The position numbers and the translations under genes are program-made. Of a DNA stretch of 64,000 bases, positions 1 through 10,321 are shown piece by piece (the first letter of the stretch is position 1; each line of letters starts with the position of its first letter). The stretch is from Bog-473 sp963828825 (GTDB lineage: Bacteria > Actinomycetota > Acidimicrobiia > Acidimicrobiales > RAAP-2), in NCBI GenBank assembly GCA_963828825.1, contig CAWHGF010000007.1:1240001-1304000 (forward strand). Direction: 5' to 3'. The notes below the pieces were generated by a model that searched no databases, was not told the origin of the DNA, and worked only from the letters and a program-made list of their open reading frames with translations.

Positions 1-1217
1 ACGACCGGGAGCACGAGGAAGCCGGGCAGCACGAAGAGCGCGCCGATGGAGAAGCCGACGGAGCGCACCCGGGACGGGATGGCGAGCGAGAGCGAGGCGA
101 GCACGCCGGGCCCCACGATGGCCAGCGAGAAGTCGATGCCGGCGTTGCCGATGAAGGCCGCGGGGACGTCGGGGGCCAGTGCGAACAGCACCGCGAACCC
201 GGCGGCGACGAGCGAGGCCACCGCCAGCATGCGGAAGACGAGGCCGATATCGCGGCGCGCCAGGCGGGTGGCGATGACCGCGCCGACGACGAGACCGAGG
301 AGGTCGAAGAGCTGAATGGGGGCGATCAGGTAGGCGCGCTGGACGGCATCGAGGTGGAACGTCTCCTGGTACTGCAGCGAGGCGAGCGACGTGAACCCGG
401 CGATGGCGGCGGCGAGGAACGGGAGGGCGATGAAGATGCGACGCAGCACGCCGATCTTCCACACGGTCCGCCAGGCCTCGCCGAGCGACGGCGGCGCTTC
501 GACGGGGATGTCGAAGGCGGTGGTGTCCTGGGCGACAGCGTGGACGGGGGCGGGGGCGGCGACGTCGCCCAACGGCGCGGGCTCGCCGAGTTCGGAGGCG
601 ACCATCTGCTCGCTCAGCGCGAGCTGCTCGTGGCGGCCGCGGGGCGGCTCGCGCAGGCGTAGGCCGACGACGACCACGAGCACGATGGGCACCGCGAAGA
701 AGAAGAAGGGGGCGCGCCAGGAGAAGACGGCGGCCAGGCCGGCGCCGAGCAGGACGCCGACGATGGCGCCGATGCTGATGCCCGAGCGGTGGGCCGAGTA
801 GATGCGGGGCCGGGCCGGCACGGGGTAGTAGTCGGCCAGCAGCGAGTTGTGCGTGGGGAAGATGACGGCCTGCCCCATGGAGATGCCCACCAGCATGACG
901 GTGGCCACCACGACCCCCTGGGCGACGCCGAGGCCGATGGAGAAGGCGGCTCCGACGAGAGCGCCGATGAGCGCGATGCGCACCCGGTTGGTGCGGTCGG
1001 CCAGGACGGCGATGGGGAGCGTGCAGCCCAGCGCAGACGCACCGGCGATGGCGACGATCAGGAGGATGCCGGCGTTGGTGAGATGGAACGCGTCGCGGAT
1101 GTTCGGCGTGAGCACGTTGAAGGCGCTCTGGGTCGCCTGGTCGAGCAGCTCGATCGCGAAGAGCACCCCGAGGGGGAAGAGCGAGGCGCCGGCGCCGAAC
1201 TTGGCCAGGCGGCTCAC
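1..1217 (-). CDS. MFS transporter, C-terminal end cut by the window edge
   Basis: Read on the minus strand this encodes a hydrophobic protein with successive membrane helices and an MFS-type loop after TM2-TM3 (LADRTNRVR). The start is a GTG at 1217-1215 whose last bases form the TGA stop of the upstream permease gene (GTGA overlap), so the two are probably translationally coupled. About 405 residues are visible and the reading frame runs off the left edge, so the C-terminus is unseen. A hydrophilic loop rich in Ala, Pro and Glu lies near the middle. An MFS protein coupled to a branched-chain amino acid ABC permease is unusual; the substrate cannot be told, and an ATPase domain could lie beyond the edge. 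Family call is firm, role is inferred. Confidence 0.82.
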   Translation of the reverse strand, partial: MSRLAKFGAGASLFPLGVLFAIELLDQATQSAFNVLTPNIRDAFHLTNAGILLIVAIAGASALGCTLPIAVLADRTNRVRIALIGALVGAAFSIGLGVAQGVVVATVMLVGISMGQAVIFPTHNSLLADYYPVPARPRIYSAHRSGISIGAIVGVLLGAGLAAVFSWRAPFFFFAVPIVLVVVVGLRLREPPRGRHEQLALSEQMVASELGEPAPLGDVAAPAPVHAVAQDTTAFDIPVEAPPSLGEAWRTVWKIGVLRRIFIALPFLAAAIAGFTSLASLQYQETFHLDAVQRAYLIAPIQLFDLLGLVVGAVIATRLARRDIGLVFRMLAVASLVAAGFAVLFALAPDVPAAFIGNAGIDFSLAIVGPGVLASLSLAIPSRVRSVGFSIGALFVLPGFLVLPV

Positions 1218-3241
1218 GGGACGAGCGCCCCCTCCACCGGGCCGGGGACGCCCGGCGGGGTGGCCCGACGGCGTCGGGCCAGTCGTTCGAGGCCCCAGTC
1301 GCGCAGGTCGTAGCAGAGGCCGGCGAGCCCGCGGGGAAAGAGGATGAGCACGAGCAGCACGCCGAGCGCGGACGGGAAGAGCTGCCAGCTCGGCGGCAGG
1401 TACGTGGTGCTGCCCTCGACGATGGCGGCGCCGAGGATGGCGCCGAAGGCCGATCCGAGCCCGCCCACCGCCGTCGAGGTGAACACGACCAGGCTGACCG
1501 GCACCAGGAACGAGGTCTCCTGGTACGACTGGTTGACCACCAGCAGGAGGCAGCCGGCCAGGCCGGCGATGAAGCCTGAGACGGCGAACGCGGTGAGCTT
1601 GGCCCGTAGGACGCGCACGCCGTAGCCCGACGCCGCCCGCTCGTTGGCCGGGAGCGCCCGCAGGACGCGCCCGGTGCGGCTGTGGCGCAGGCCGTGCAGC
1701 GCGAGCAGCACCAGCACCAGCACGCCCAGGCAGAGCTCGAACACCGCCGTCTGGGTGGTGAGGGAGAGGCCGAACAGGTAGGGGACGCCGAGTTGGGACT
1801 GCGGGATCCAGGAGAACTCCTCCCGCACCAGTAGGTAGCCCGACGCGGCGAGGCTGAAGGCCAGCGTGGTGACGGCGGCGAACATCCCGTCGAGGCGGAG
1901 GGTGGGGATGCCCACCACGACGGCGACGGCACCGGCGGCCGTGCCGGCGAGGAGGAGGGCGAGGCTCAGATCCCAGTGCCAGTCGAGCAGGGCGACGGCG
2001 CCGACGGTGGCTCCCACCGCGGCGAAGGACATCTGGCCCAGGCTGACCTGGCCCGACCAGCCGGTCAGCACGACGACGGAGCAGCCGACGATGGCCAGCA
2101 CGAGGAGCGCCGAGCCGCGGATGACCTCGCCGGGCCCCATCCAGAGCGGCAGTGTGGCGGCGGCGGCGAAGGCGACCAGCGCCCCCACCGGCGCCCCGAC
2201 GCGCACCTCGGTGAGATCGCGCAGCGACGCCGGCAGCTCGCGCACGCTGCCGGCGAGCGCCAGCGACGACTCGGCCTCGCGGTCGGTGCGGTTGGCCAGC
2301 AGCTGGCGCACCACGATGGCGGCGAACACGACGCCGGCCAGGACGGCCAGCCCCAGCGCCGGGTTCGCCGTGTCGTCCCACGCCACGCCCTGTTCGAGGA
2401 TGCCGAGCGCCACGGCGGAGACGGCGATGACGGGCAGCTCGGTGAAGTTGCCCAGGGCCAGCGCGGCGAGGGCCGTCACCAGCGCGGTCAGGCCGTAGGT
2501 GGGGTCGAGCGGCAGGCCGAGGATCGTCGCCTGGAAGAAGATGCTGACGAAGGAGAGGACGCCCGCCACCACCCAGGTCACCGACTGCAGGCGCCCGACC
2601 GGGATGCCGAGCATGGAGGCCCGGTCGCGGCGGTCCCCGACGGCCTGCACGGCGAGCCCGACGTCGCTGCGGGTGAACCAGAGCGAGACCGCGGCGAGGC
2701 AGGCCACCGAGACGATGACCGCCACCAGGTCGTCGGCGTCGAGGACGACCGGCCCGACGTGCCAGGCGAGGTGCCAGGGGAAGCTCGCCACCGCGGTAGC
2801 GATGGGCGCCTGGCCCCAGATGCGCGGGATGAGCAGGCTCACGACGACGAGGAGCTGGGACAGGCCGATGGTGGCCACGGTGAGGATGAGCCGGGGCGAA
2901 CGCCGGAAGCGCCGCACCACCAGTATCTCGACGGTGGCCGTCAGGAGGAGCGACGCCACCAGGCCGGTGGCCAGACCGAGGAAGTAGTTCACGCCGGAGA
3001 AGCCGATGAGCCCGACGGCCAGGACGGCGGGGGCCGTCCCGAGATCGCCCTGGGCGAAGTTGATCACCTTGTTCAGGCGGTAGGTGAGACCGAGTCCGAC
3101 CGCCATGAGGGAGCCGAGCAGGCCCAGCACGGCGCCCTGGAGCCAGACCCCGAGCGGGAGCGGGAAGAGGATCAGCTGCACGGCGAGGACCGCGCCGACG
3201 GAGACAACGGCCGCCACCGCGGTCGGCGCCCGCCCCGGCAA
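1214..3241 (-). CDS. Branched-chain amino acid ABC transporter permease, LivH-LivM fusion
   Basis: A 675-residue membrane protein joining two permease halves. The first (about residues 30-315) has LivH features, including the early segment GLTYRLNKVINFAQGDLG. The second (about 345-650) has LivM features, including GWSGQVSLGQMSFAAVGA and, near the end, FTSTAVGGLGSAFGAILGA. LivH and LivM are normally separate; fusion removes the need for a heterodimer. The start given is a TTG; a GTG at 3217 is an alternative and neither has a clear ribosome site. No substrate-binding protein or LivG/LivF ATPase is visible here; the next gene downstream is an MFS transporter overlapping by 4 bases. Probable role: inner-membrane channel for branched-chain amino acids or a related small acid. 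Confidence 0.88.
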   Translation of the reverse strand: MPGRAPTAVAAVVSVGAVLAVQLILFPLPLGVWLQGAVLGLLGSLMAVGLGLTYRLNKVINFAQGDLGTAPAVLAVGLIGFSGVNYFLGLATGLVASLLLTATVEILVVRRFRRSPRLILTVATIGLSQLLVVVSLLIPRIWGQAPIATAVASFPWHLAWHVGPVVLDADDLVAVIVSVACLAAVSLWFTRSDVGLAVQAVGDRRDRASMLGIPVGRLQSVTWVVAGVLSFVSIFFQATILGLPLDPTYGLTALVTALAALALGNFTELPVIAVSAVALGILEQGVAWDDTANPALGLAVLAGVVFAAIVVRQLLANRTDREAESSLALAGSVRELPASLRDLTEVRVGAPVGALVAFAAAATLPLWMGPGEVIRGSALLVLAIVGCSVVVLTGWSGQVSLGQMSFAAVGATVGAVALLDWHWDLSLALLLAGTAAGAVAVVVGIPTLRLDGMFAAVTTLAFSLAASGYLLVREEFSWIPQSQLGVPYLFGLSLTTQTAVFELCLGVLVLVLLALHGLRHSRTGRVLRALPANERAASGYGVRVLRAKLTAFAVSGFIAGLAGCLLLVVNQSYQETSFLVPVSLVVFTSTAVGGLGSAFGAILGAAIVEGSTTYLPPSWQLFPSALGVLLVLILFPRGLAGLCYDLRDWGLERLARRRRATPPGVPGPVEGALVP

Positions 3242-3602
3242 CCGCAGAAGGGTGCTCAGCGGCTCATACCCTTCTCATGGCTCATGCCTCGTACCGCATG
3301 GCGAACTTGCCCCCCCGGGTAGCTCACTGACCGATTCGGCACCTGCTGGTCCTGCTCGTGGCGGGCCTCAGGGTACCGGTCCGCCGGGGGAACGCCAAGG
3401 CATCGATGTCGCCGCCCCATACGGCCTTTCCACCATGGGGCGGAGGACGTGGGCGCGCACGGCCCTCAGGGACATCCCCGAGTGCACCCCCGATGCGTTC
3501 GGGGTCGCACCAGGGTCATGCCGGATTCACGGTCGAAAGGGGCGCCGCCAGACTGGCAGCATGGAGTCCGCCGTCCACCCGAGATCGACGAAACGAGGCA
3601 GC
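3242..3602. other. Intergenic region between divergent transporter genes
   Basis: Separates the leftward permease from the rightward ABC ATPase and must hold promoters for both, but I see no convincing -35/-10 pair or operator. Open frames here have no recognisable protein features. Confidence 0.5.
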
Positions 3603-4367
<765 letters not shown>

Positions 4368-4368
4368 C

Positions 4369-6891
4369 ATGTGGCGTGTCACGATCAAGGGGCTGCTCGC
4401 CCACAAGCTCCGGGCGGCGCTGACGGCGCTGTCCATCGTCCTCGGGGTGACGTTCATCGCCGGGACGTTCATCCTCACCGACACCCTGCACAGCACGTTC
4501 GACACGCTGTTCAGCAACATCTACCAGAACATCGACTTCCAGGTGCGCGGCGTGGCCCAGCTCGGCAGCGGCGGCACCGCCACGCGCAACCCGGTGCCCG
4601 AGTCGCTCCTCGCCAAGGTGCGCGACGTCCCGGGGGTGGAGGCGGCCGACGGCTCGGTCACCGGTGGCGCCGAGTTCATCGCGCCCGACGGGAAGGCGAT
4701 CTCGAACGGTGGCGCGCCCGGGATCGGCATCTCCTTCGACCCTGACAAACAGATCTCGGTCCTGCACATCGTGCAGGGCGCCCCACCGACGACCTCGCAC
4801 GACGTCGTGATGGATCTCGGCACGGCGCAGAAGTACGGCTTCAAGGTGGGCCAGCAGGTGCGCATCCTGCTGCGGGGGCCGACCAGGACGTTCACCATCA
4901 CGGGCCTGGCGACGTTCGGCACGGTCAACAACCTGGCCGGCGCGACGCTGGCCGCCTTCGACACCTCGACAGCCCAGGTGCTCTTCAACGACGTCGGTCA
5001 GTTCGACAGCATCAACGTCGTCACGCAACCGGGCGCCGACAAGGCGACCGTGCAGCGGGACATCGCGCGGGTGCTCCCGCCCGGCGTCCAGGTGGTCACC
5101 GGCCAGACGGTCGTCAACGAGGCGACCGGGGTCATCAGCAGCGCGCTGGGCTTCTTCAACACGGCGCTGCTCGTCTTCGGCTTCATCGCGCTCTTCGTGG
5201 GTGGCTTCACCATCCTGAACACGTTCTCCATCACCGTGGGGCAGCGCACGCGCGAGCTGGCGCTCCTGCGCATCGTCGGGGCGAGCCGCCGTCAGGTGTT
5301 CCGCTCCGTGCTCGCCGAGGCGGCCATCGTGGGGCTGGTGTCCTCCCTGATCGGCCTGGGACTGGGCGTGCTGGCGGCCATCGGGCTGGAGAAGCTGCTG
5401 AGCGGCTTCGGGATCTCCCTGCCGACGGGCCCGATCGTCTTCGAGGCGCGCACCGTCGTCGTCTGCATCATCGTGGGGCTCGGGGTGACGCTGGTCTCGG
5501 CCGTCGGTCCGGCGCGCCGCGCCGTGCGCATCGCCCCGGTGGCCGCCGTCTCCGAGCAGCAGACCGAGCAGGAGGTCCCGCTGCGGCGCCGCTTCGTGCA
5601 GGGGGGCGTGGTCACGCTCGTCGGGATCGTCGCCCTCGCCTTCGGGCTCACCAAGCCGGAGATCGCGCTGGTGGGAATCGGCGCGGTGTTGCTCTTCGTC
5701 GGCGTGACCATGCTGTCGCCGGCCGTGGCGCGGCCCATGGCGAGCGTGATCGGGCGCCCGCTCGCCCGCCTGCTCGGGATGTCGGGCCGGCTCGGTCGCG
5801 AGAACTCCATGCGTAGCCCGCGGCGCACGGCCCAGACGGCGGCGGCGCTGATGGTGGGGCTGGCCCTCGTCTCGGCCATCGCCGTGTTCGGCGCGTCGCT
5901 GACGAAGTCCGCCACCAGCAGCGTCGACAACGCCGTGAGCGCCGACCTCCTCGTTTCGAACACGAACAACAACGGGCCGGGAGGCTTCAGCAACACGGTG
6001 CCGCAGCTGGCGTCCGCCGTCCCCGGCGTCACCGCCACCAACACCATCTACAGCGGGGAGTTCGAGTTCCGGCAGTCGCTCGTGACGTTGTTGGCCGCCG
6101 GGACCGAGAACCTCTCCCAGACGGTCATTCTCTCCATGGAGTCGGGAACCACCCGGGCCGCCGCCGCCGGCCAGATGCTCATCGACACCACCACGGCCAA
6201 CGCGGACGACCTCGTCGTCGGCGACACGGTGCCCGTGAAGTTCGCGCTCACGGGGTCCTCCCGCATGCGCATCGGCGGGATCTACCAGCCGAACTCGTTG
6301 GTGGGGAGCTACTTCGTCAGCGACACGTTCTACCTGGCCCACTACAAGGACCCGCATCCCGCTGCCGTCCTCCTCAGGACCGACGGCAGCCCGGGGGTGC
6401 AGAAGGCGGTCGAGCATGCGCTGAACGCCTATCCGAACGTGCAGGTCCAGACGCGGGCGCAGTTCGAGGCGGCGGAGGCGAAGCAGGTCAACCAGCTGCT
6501 CGGGTTGGTGTACGCCTTGTTGGCCCTGGCCGTGATCATTGCCCTGATCGGGATCGTAAACACGCTCATGCTGTCGGTGTTCGAGCGCACCCACGAGATC
6601 GGGCTGCTGCGGGCCGTGGGCATGGTGCGGCGTCAGATCCGCGTCATGATCCGCTCGGAGTCCGTGATCCTGGCCGTCTTCGGCGCCATCATCGGCATCG
6701 TCGTGGGGACGGGCCTCGGCATCGCGCTGGTGTCCGCGCTCCGTGCACAGGGCGTCACCTCCACATCGGTGCCGTTCCCGAACCTGGTGATCTTCCTGAT
6801 CCTCGCCGCGTTGTTGGGGCTGCTCGCCGCCAGCTGGCCGGCGCGCCGTGCCGCCAAACTCGACGTGCTCGCCGCCATCGCGGCCGAGTGA
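4369..6891 (+). CDS. ABC transporter permease with two FtsX domains
   Basis: An 840-residue partner of the preceding ATPase. An N-terminal membrane helix (about 18-40) is followed by a large extracytoplasmic MacB-like periplasmic-core segment, a FtsX domain of three or four helices near 260-385, a central pair of helices, a second extracytoplasmic segment, and a second FtsX domain near 715-835. Both FtsX halves contain the typical RTRELALLRIVGA and RTHEIGLLRAVGM motifs before the coupling helix. The 10-helix double-FtsX architecture is common in actinobacteria and lets one polypeptide replace a permease dimer. Such systems act as mechanotransducers or exporters of peptides, lipoproteins or antibiotics; nothing here fixes which. 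Confidence 0.92.
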   Translation: MWRVTIKGLLAHKLRAALTALSIVLGVTFIAGTFILTDTLHSTFDTLFSNIYQNIDFQVRGVAQLGSGGTATRNPVPESLLAKVRDVPGVEAADGSVTGGAEFIAPDGKAISNGGAPGIGISFDPDKQISVLHIVQGAPPTTSHDVVMDLGTAQKYGFKVGQQVRILLRGPTRTFTITGLATFGTVNNLAGATLAAFDTSTAQVLFNDVGQFDSINVVTQPGADKATVQRDIARVLPPGVQVVTGQTVVNEATGVISSALGFFNTALLVFGFIALFVGGFTILNTFSITVGQRTRELALLRIVGASRRQVFRSVLAEAAIVGLVSSLIGLGLGVLAAIGLEKLLSGFGISLPTGPIVFEARTVVVCIIVGLGVTLVSAVGPARRAVRIAPVAAVSEQQTEQEVPLRRRFVQGGVVTLVGIVALAFGLTKPEIALVGIGAVLLFVGVTMLSPAVARPMASVIGRPLARLLGMSGRLGRENSMRSPRRTAQTAAALMVGLALVSAIAVFGASLTKSATSSVDNAVSADLLVSNTNNNGPGGFSNTVPQLASAVPGVTATNTIYSGEFEFRQSLVTLLAAGTENLSQTVILSMESGTTRAAAAGQMLIDTTTANADDLVVGDTVPVKFALTGSSRMRIGGIYQPNSLVGSYFVSDTFYLAHYKDPHPAAVLLRTDGSPGVQKAVEHALNAYPNVQVQTRAQFEAAEAKQVNQLLGLVYALLALAVIIALIGIVNTLMLSVFERTHEIGLLRAVGMVRRQIRVMIRSESVILAVFGAIIGIVVGTGLGIALVSALRAQGVTSTSVPFPNLVIFLILAALLGLLAASWPARRAAKLDVLAAIAAE

Positions 6892-6914
6892 GGTCGTACA
6901 GGCCGATCAGTCGG

Positions 6915-7166
6915 TCAGATGTTGAGGCGCCACGAGATCGTGACGCGCCCGTAGGGCCGGTCGGCCACGGCGGCGACGGCCCGGCGCAGATCGGGGTTGA
7001 GGTCGCCGAGGCTGCCGCTGCGCGAGCGCGCGTAGACGTCGACGTACAGGACGTCGCCCCACCCGTGCGTGGCGACGGTCTGGGTCACCTGCAGCCGGTC
7101 GTCCGCTCCCGTGGCCTCCAGCACGGCGCGCCGCACCGCGCTCTGGGTCGCACTGTTGGCTCTCAT
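6915..7166 (-). CDS. Small hypothetical protein, 83 residues
   Basis: Unrecognised small soluble protein. It starts with ATG at 7166 and reads as an alpha/beta protein: a helix (QSAVRRAVLEATG), a strand region ending in VLYVDVYARS, and a second helix (DLRRAVAAVA) before a closing strand (GRVTISWRLNI). The pattern recalls small Asp23 or BON-like folds but no diagnostic motif is present. It is transcribed away from the neighbouring dioxygenase, which begins 147 bases to the right, and converges on the ABC permease. Its compositional fit to the surrounding genes suggests it is real. Confidence 0.6.
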   Translation of the reverse strand: MRANSATQSAVRRAVLEATGADDRLQVTQTVATHGWGDVLYVDVYARSRSGSLGDLNPDLRRAVAAVADRPYGRVTISWRLNI

Positions 7167-7312
7167 TGAGCGCTGACGCGTGTGAGCACCGTGGCCGTGT
7201 GGGTGATCACCGCGTCAGTATAAGAACGGCGCGCCCGGGGCGCCGGGGCGCCGGGTGCCGGGTGCGGGTGGAGCACGGTCCGGCGAAAGGGTGGTTCGGT
7301 ACAGTGGCGGGC

Positions 7313-8257
7313 ATGACGACCACGGCCGAGACCTCGAAGCAGCCCGGCGCCTTCCGCCTTCCGGGATACACCGTTGCCGTCGGGCCGTTCACCCACGTGG
7401 CGGCGGAGCGCGACCGGCTGGCCGCACTGGAATGGCGTCACTTCGACGCCCACCAGCTCGGAGCGACCGTGGGGGCCGAGATCGCCGGCGTCGATCTCAC
7501 CGCGGCGCTGCCCGACGACGTCGTGGCCGAGCTGCGCCAGGCACTGCACGACTACAAGGTCATCTTCTTCCGCGACCAGCCGCTGGACCCGCACCGGCAC
7601 GTGGCGTTCGCGCGTCGCTTCGGCGACCTGGAGGTCCACCCGTTCCTGCCGTCGAACACCGGCGAGCCCGAGCTGGTCCGCTTCGAGAAGACGGCGGAGG
7701 TGAGCGGCTACGAGAACTCGTGGCACCACGACGTGACCTGGCGCGAGCGGCCGTCCATGGGGGCGATCCTGCACGCCGTGTCGGTGCCTAAGAGCGGCGG
7801 CGACACGCTCTTCTCCGACATGTACGCCGCCTACGACGGCCTCGACCAGGCGACCAGGGACGAGATCGACGGGCTGCAGGCGGTGCACGACTTCACCCAG
7901 ACGTTCGGGCACGCCATGTCCGACGAGGAGCGCCGGAAGGCCCAGGAGCAGTACCCGCCGGTGCGCCATCCGGTGGTGTGCACCCACCCCGAGACCGGGA
8001 AGCTGCACCTGTACGTCAACCGCCCCTTCGTGAGCCATATCGAGGGGCTCGACCGCGCTGCCAGCCTGGCGCTGCTCGACCGGCTCTGCCGGCAGGCCGA
8101 CGCCCCCGAACACCAGTGCCGCTTCACCTGGACCAAGGATGCCGTGGCGTTCTGGGACAACCGCGCCGTGCAGCACTACGCCTCGAGCGACTACTGGCCC
8201 CAGCGCCGCTCCATGGAGCGCGCGTCGGTTATCGGGACGGCGCCCGTCCGCTCCTGA
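7313..8257 (+). CDS. TauD/TfdA-family Fe(II)/2-oxoglutarate dioxygenase
   Basis: A 314-residue non-haem iron dioxygenase. The metal motif HxD is seen in SWHHDVTWRERPSMG, the distal histidine in WDNRAVQHYASSDYW, and the 2-oxoglutarate-binding arginine in the following QRRSMERAS. The early segment GAEIAGVDL is typical of the family, as are KVIFFRDQPL and FGDLEVHPFLP. The family hydroxylates taurine, alkyl sulfates, 2,4-D or similar carboxylates and sulfonates, often releasing sulfite or a phenol. There is no adjacent sulfonate transporter, so the substrate is open. The ATG at 7313 is preferred over upstream starts because the residues before it are low-complexity and Arg-rich. Confidence 0.92.
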   Translation: MTTTAETSKQPGAFRLPGYTVAVGPFTHVAAERDRLAALEWRHFDAHQLGATVGAEIAGVDLTAALPDDVVAELRQALHDYKVIFFRDQPLDPHRHVAFARRFGDLEVHPFLPSNTGEPELVRFEKTAEVSGYENSWHHDVTWRERPSMGAILHAVSVPKSGGDTLFSDMYAAYDGLDQATRDEIDGLQAVHDFTQTFGHAMSDEERRKAQEQYPPVRHPVVCTHPETGKLHLYVNRPFVSHIEGLDRAASLALLDRLCRQADAPEHQCRFTWTKDAVAFWDNRAVQHYASSDYWPQRRSMERASVIGTAPVRS

Positions 8258-8333
8258 GAGCGACGAATGGGCCAGGACGATGGAGCCCGACGCCACCACA
8301 GGCGCGGCCGGATGCCCCGCTTTCTACCGCCTT

Positions 8334-9305
8334 CTAAGGCTGGATTGAGAGAGCAGGCGCCCCACCGGACGACCGGCTCGGCGCGACGGCCGGCACGCTC
8401 GCCGGGGCGCGGTTGGGGGAGAGGGCCAGCGCCAGCAGCACGAGCAGCGGTCCGGTGTTGGGGTCGGTCGCGATGCCGCTGAAGGGCTGCCCGAAGGCCT
8501 CGCCGAACACCCAGTAGTCGAGGGCCAGTGCGGCGCCGGCCACCAGGAAGACGGTGGTGTGCCGGGAGACCAACGGACCCAGGCCGATCACGAAGGACAG
8601 GGCCGCGCAGGCGACCGCGACCGAGCCGCCGCCGTTCCCGAAGGCGTGGGCGACCGACAGCGGCACGCGGGCCAGCCAGCTCGGCTCGCCGCTGACGGCG
8701 CCGCTGATCGCCCCCGAGATGCTCCCACCGGCCCGGTTGGCCGGGAGCAGCCACAGGGCTCCCATGCCGATCCACACCACCGCCCAGATGGCCTTGCCGC
8801 CCCGTTCCCCGAGCGGGCCCTCGGCCGCGGCCGCACCCGCCCCCGCCGGGCGGTCGGCCCGCGGCCACACGAGGAGGCCGATGGCGGCGTAGAGCAGCGC
8901 GCCTCCCGGCGCCCCGGTCAGCGGGGACGCCATGCCGGTGAAGAGCATGCCGAAGCCCTCGCCGAGCGCCCAGACGCCGAGCGCCCAGGCAAACGAGAGG
9001 ACGAGTGCCGGCTTGACGGTCTCCCGCACCAGCAGCCCGACCCCGATGAGAATCTGAATGGCGGCGAAGACGCTGTTGGTCGGCGCGGGCTGGACCGCGA
9101 TCAGGTGCGCCATGTGGGTGATGACGCTGGACACGAAGTCCGGCTGGCCCTGGGCCGAGGGGAGGATCACGTTGTTGGCGAAGTCCGGGCCGAACATCTT
9201 CGGCTGCAGCTGGAGGAGACCGTCGAGCAGCCACATGACGCCGAGGCCGATCTGAATGGTGCGGGCGCTCACCCGGCCCGTTCCCCGCCGACCGACTGCG
9301 CTCAC
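8334..9305 (-). CDS. Multi-spanning membrane protein, unknown function
   Basis: A 323-residue protein with about eight hydrophobic segments, none forming a recognised transporter signature. It opens with IQIGLGVMWLLDGLLQLQP, a pattern seen in DoxX-like or uncharacterised actinobacterial membrane proteins. A segment LVLSFAWALGVWALGEGFGM is echoed later by LALDYWVFGEAFGQPFSG, suggesting an internal duplication of a four-helix unit. The GTG at 9305 overlaps the stop of the upstream secreted-protein gene (GTGA), so the two are coupled; a GTG at 9272 is an alternative. The coupling suggests the membrane protein and the exported His-rich partner act together at the cell surface. Function not assigned. 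Confidence 0.75.
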   Translation of the reverse strand: MSAVGRRGTGRVSARTIQIGLGVMWLLDGLLQLQPKMFGPDFANNVILPSAQGQPDFVSSVITHMAHLIAVQPAPTNSVFAAIQILIGVGLLVRETVKPALVLSFAWALGVWALGEGFGMLFTGMASPLTGAPGGALLYAAIGLLVWPRADRPAGAGAAAAEGPLGERGGKAIWAVVWIGMGALWLLPANRAGGSISGAISGAVSGEPSWLARVPLSVAHAFGNGGGSVAVACAALSFVIGLGPLVSRHTTVFLVAGAALALDYWVFGEAFGQPFSGIATDPNTGPLLVLLALALSPNRAPASVPAVAPSRSSGGAPALSIQP

Positions 9306-10189
9306 GCCTGGCCCTTGATGATCGGCGCCAACTCGGCCCGGGTCAGGTCGGGCTGGAACTGGTGACTCGAGGCCAGGGACGGCTCGGTCCACACGTGGAG
9401 CATGAAGTAGGTGTTGGTGTTGTGCACGCCCGAGGCGCACGTGCCGGAGGCACTCGTCTTTCCCACCACCTGGCCGCCCGAGAGGCAGAGGTCGTCGTGC
9501 GCGTGCCACTGGGTCAACGGCCCGCCGATGTCGGGACCGGGCGTGCAGGATGCCGGCCCGAGATACATGGCGCCCATGAGCTCGGGGCCGTTGACCGTGT
9601 TGGCGTACATCAGGAACGCGGGCCGCGACGGATCGAAGCCGTCCGTCTTGGCGATCTGCCAGTTGGCGTAGTGGACCAGGTACCCGTTCGGGTTGGTGGC
9701 CGGGGTGTACCCGGCCGCGGTGGCGGCCGAGAGGTCGACGAACTTGGAGAGCGTGGCCTTGGTCTGCGCCACGAGCTGGTCGGCCGCCGCCTGCTGGGCC
9801 GCCGAGGCGGTGCCCGAGGGCACGGGCGCCATCACCATGCCGTTGGACATGACGGTCGCGCCCTTGACGTTGGAACACACGGCCGACGTGGCCTGCGCCG
9901 CGCCGGTCGATGTCGATGTGGAGGTCGGGGTGGACGAGGAACCAGGGTTCGACGATCCCCCCATCTTCATGCCGGCGGTCGATCCCGAACTGCCGCCGCC
10001 GCCGCTCGACTTCACGCCGCTCGAGGCCGACGCGCTGGGTGCCGGGTGCGACGAGGCGTCCGGGACCGTCGTGGCCGCCAGCACCAGGACCGCCGCGACC
10101 CCGACCGTCGCGAGCCCGGCCCACCACAGCCGCGCCGCCGGGCCGAGGGCCGACCACCGTGCCGTCATCGATTGCTTGAGCCGCACCAT
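9302..10189 (-). CDS. Membrane-anchored extracytoplasmic protein with His/Met-rich segments
   Basis: A 295-residue protein with an N-terminal membrane anchor (about residues 18-40), a long Ser/Thr/Gly linker that includes GMKMGG, and a C-terminal globular domain. The domain contains several histidines in conserved-looking settings: LTQWHAHDDLC, GVHNTNTYFMLHVW and SSHQFQPDL, plus cysteines at PASCTPG, DDLCLSG and GTCASG. That is compatible with metal binding or a disulfide-stabilised domain, but I do not recognise the family. The ATG at 10189 is chosen for its strong upstream GAGGAGGAGC. It is coupled by a GTGA overlap to the membrane protein downstream. A role in metal handling is inference only. 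Confidence 0.72.
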   Translation of the reverse strand: MVRLKQSMTARWSALGPAARLWWAGLATVGVAAVLVLAATTVPDASSHPAPSASASSGVKSSGGGGSSGSTAGMKMGGSSNPGSSSTPTSTSTSTGAAQATSAVCSNVKGATVMSNGMVMAPVPSGTASAAQQAAADQLVAQTKATLSKFVDLSAATAAGYTPATNPNGYLVHYANWQIAKTDGFDPSRPAFLMYANTVNGPELMGAMYLGPASCTPGPDIGGPLTQWHAHDDLCLSGGQVVGKTSASGTCASGVHNTNTYFMLHVWTEPSLASSHQFQPDLTRAELAPIIKGQA

Positions 10190-10321
10190 GGCTCCTCCTC
10201 TACACCCGCTCGTGGGGACAGCATCGACCCCGGATGTCAGGGCCGCGCCTGCGGGGTGTGAGGGAAGTGTGATCACCAGGCCAGGAGCGATCCGGTGCCG
10301 CGCCGGTCGCCGTGGCGGCGG

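Noticed and set aside
1976..3322. Open frame on the plus strand over the LivH-LivM gene
   Set aside because: Low-complexity shadow; the minus strand holds conserved transport motifs.
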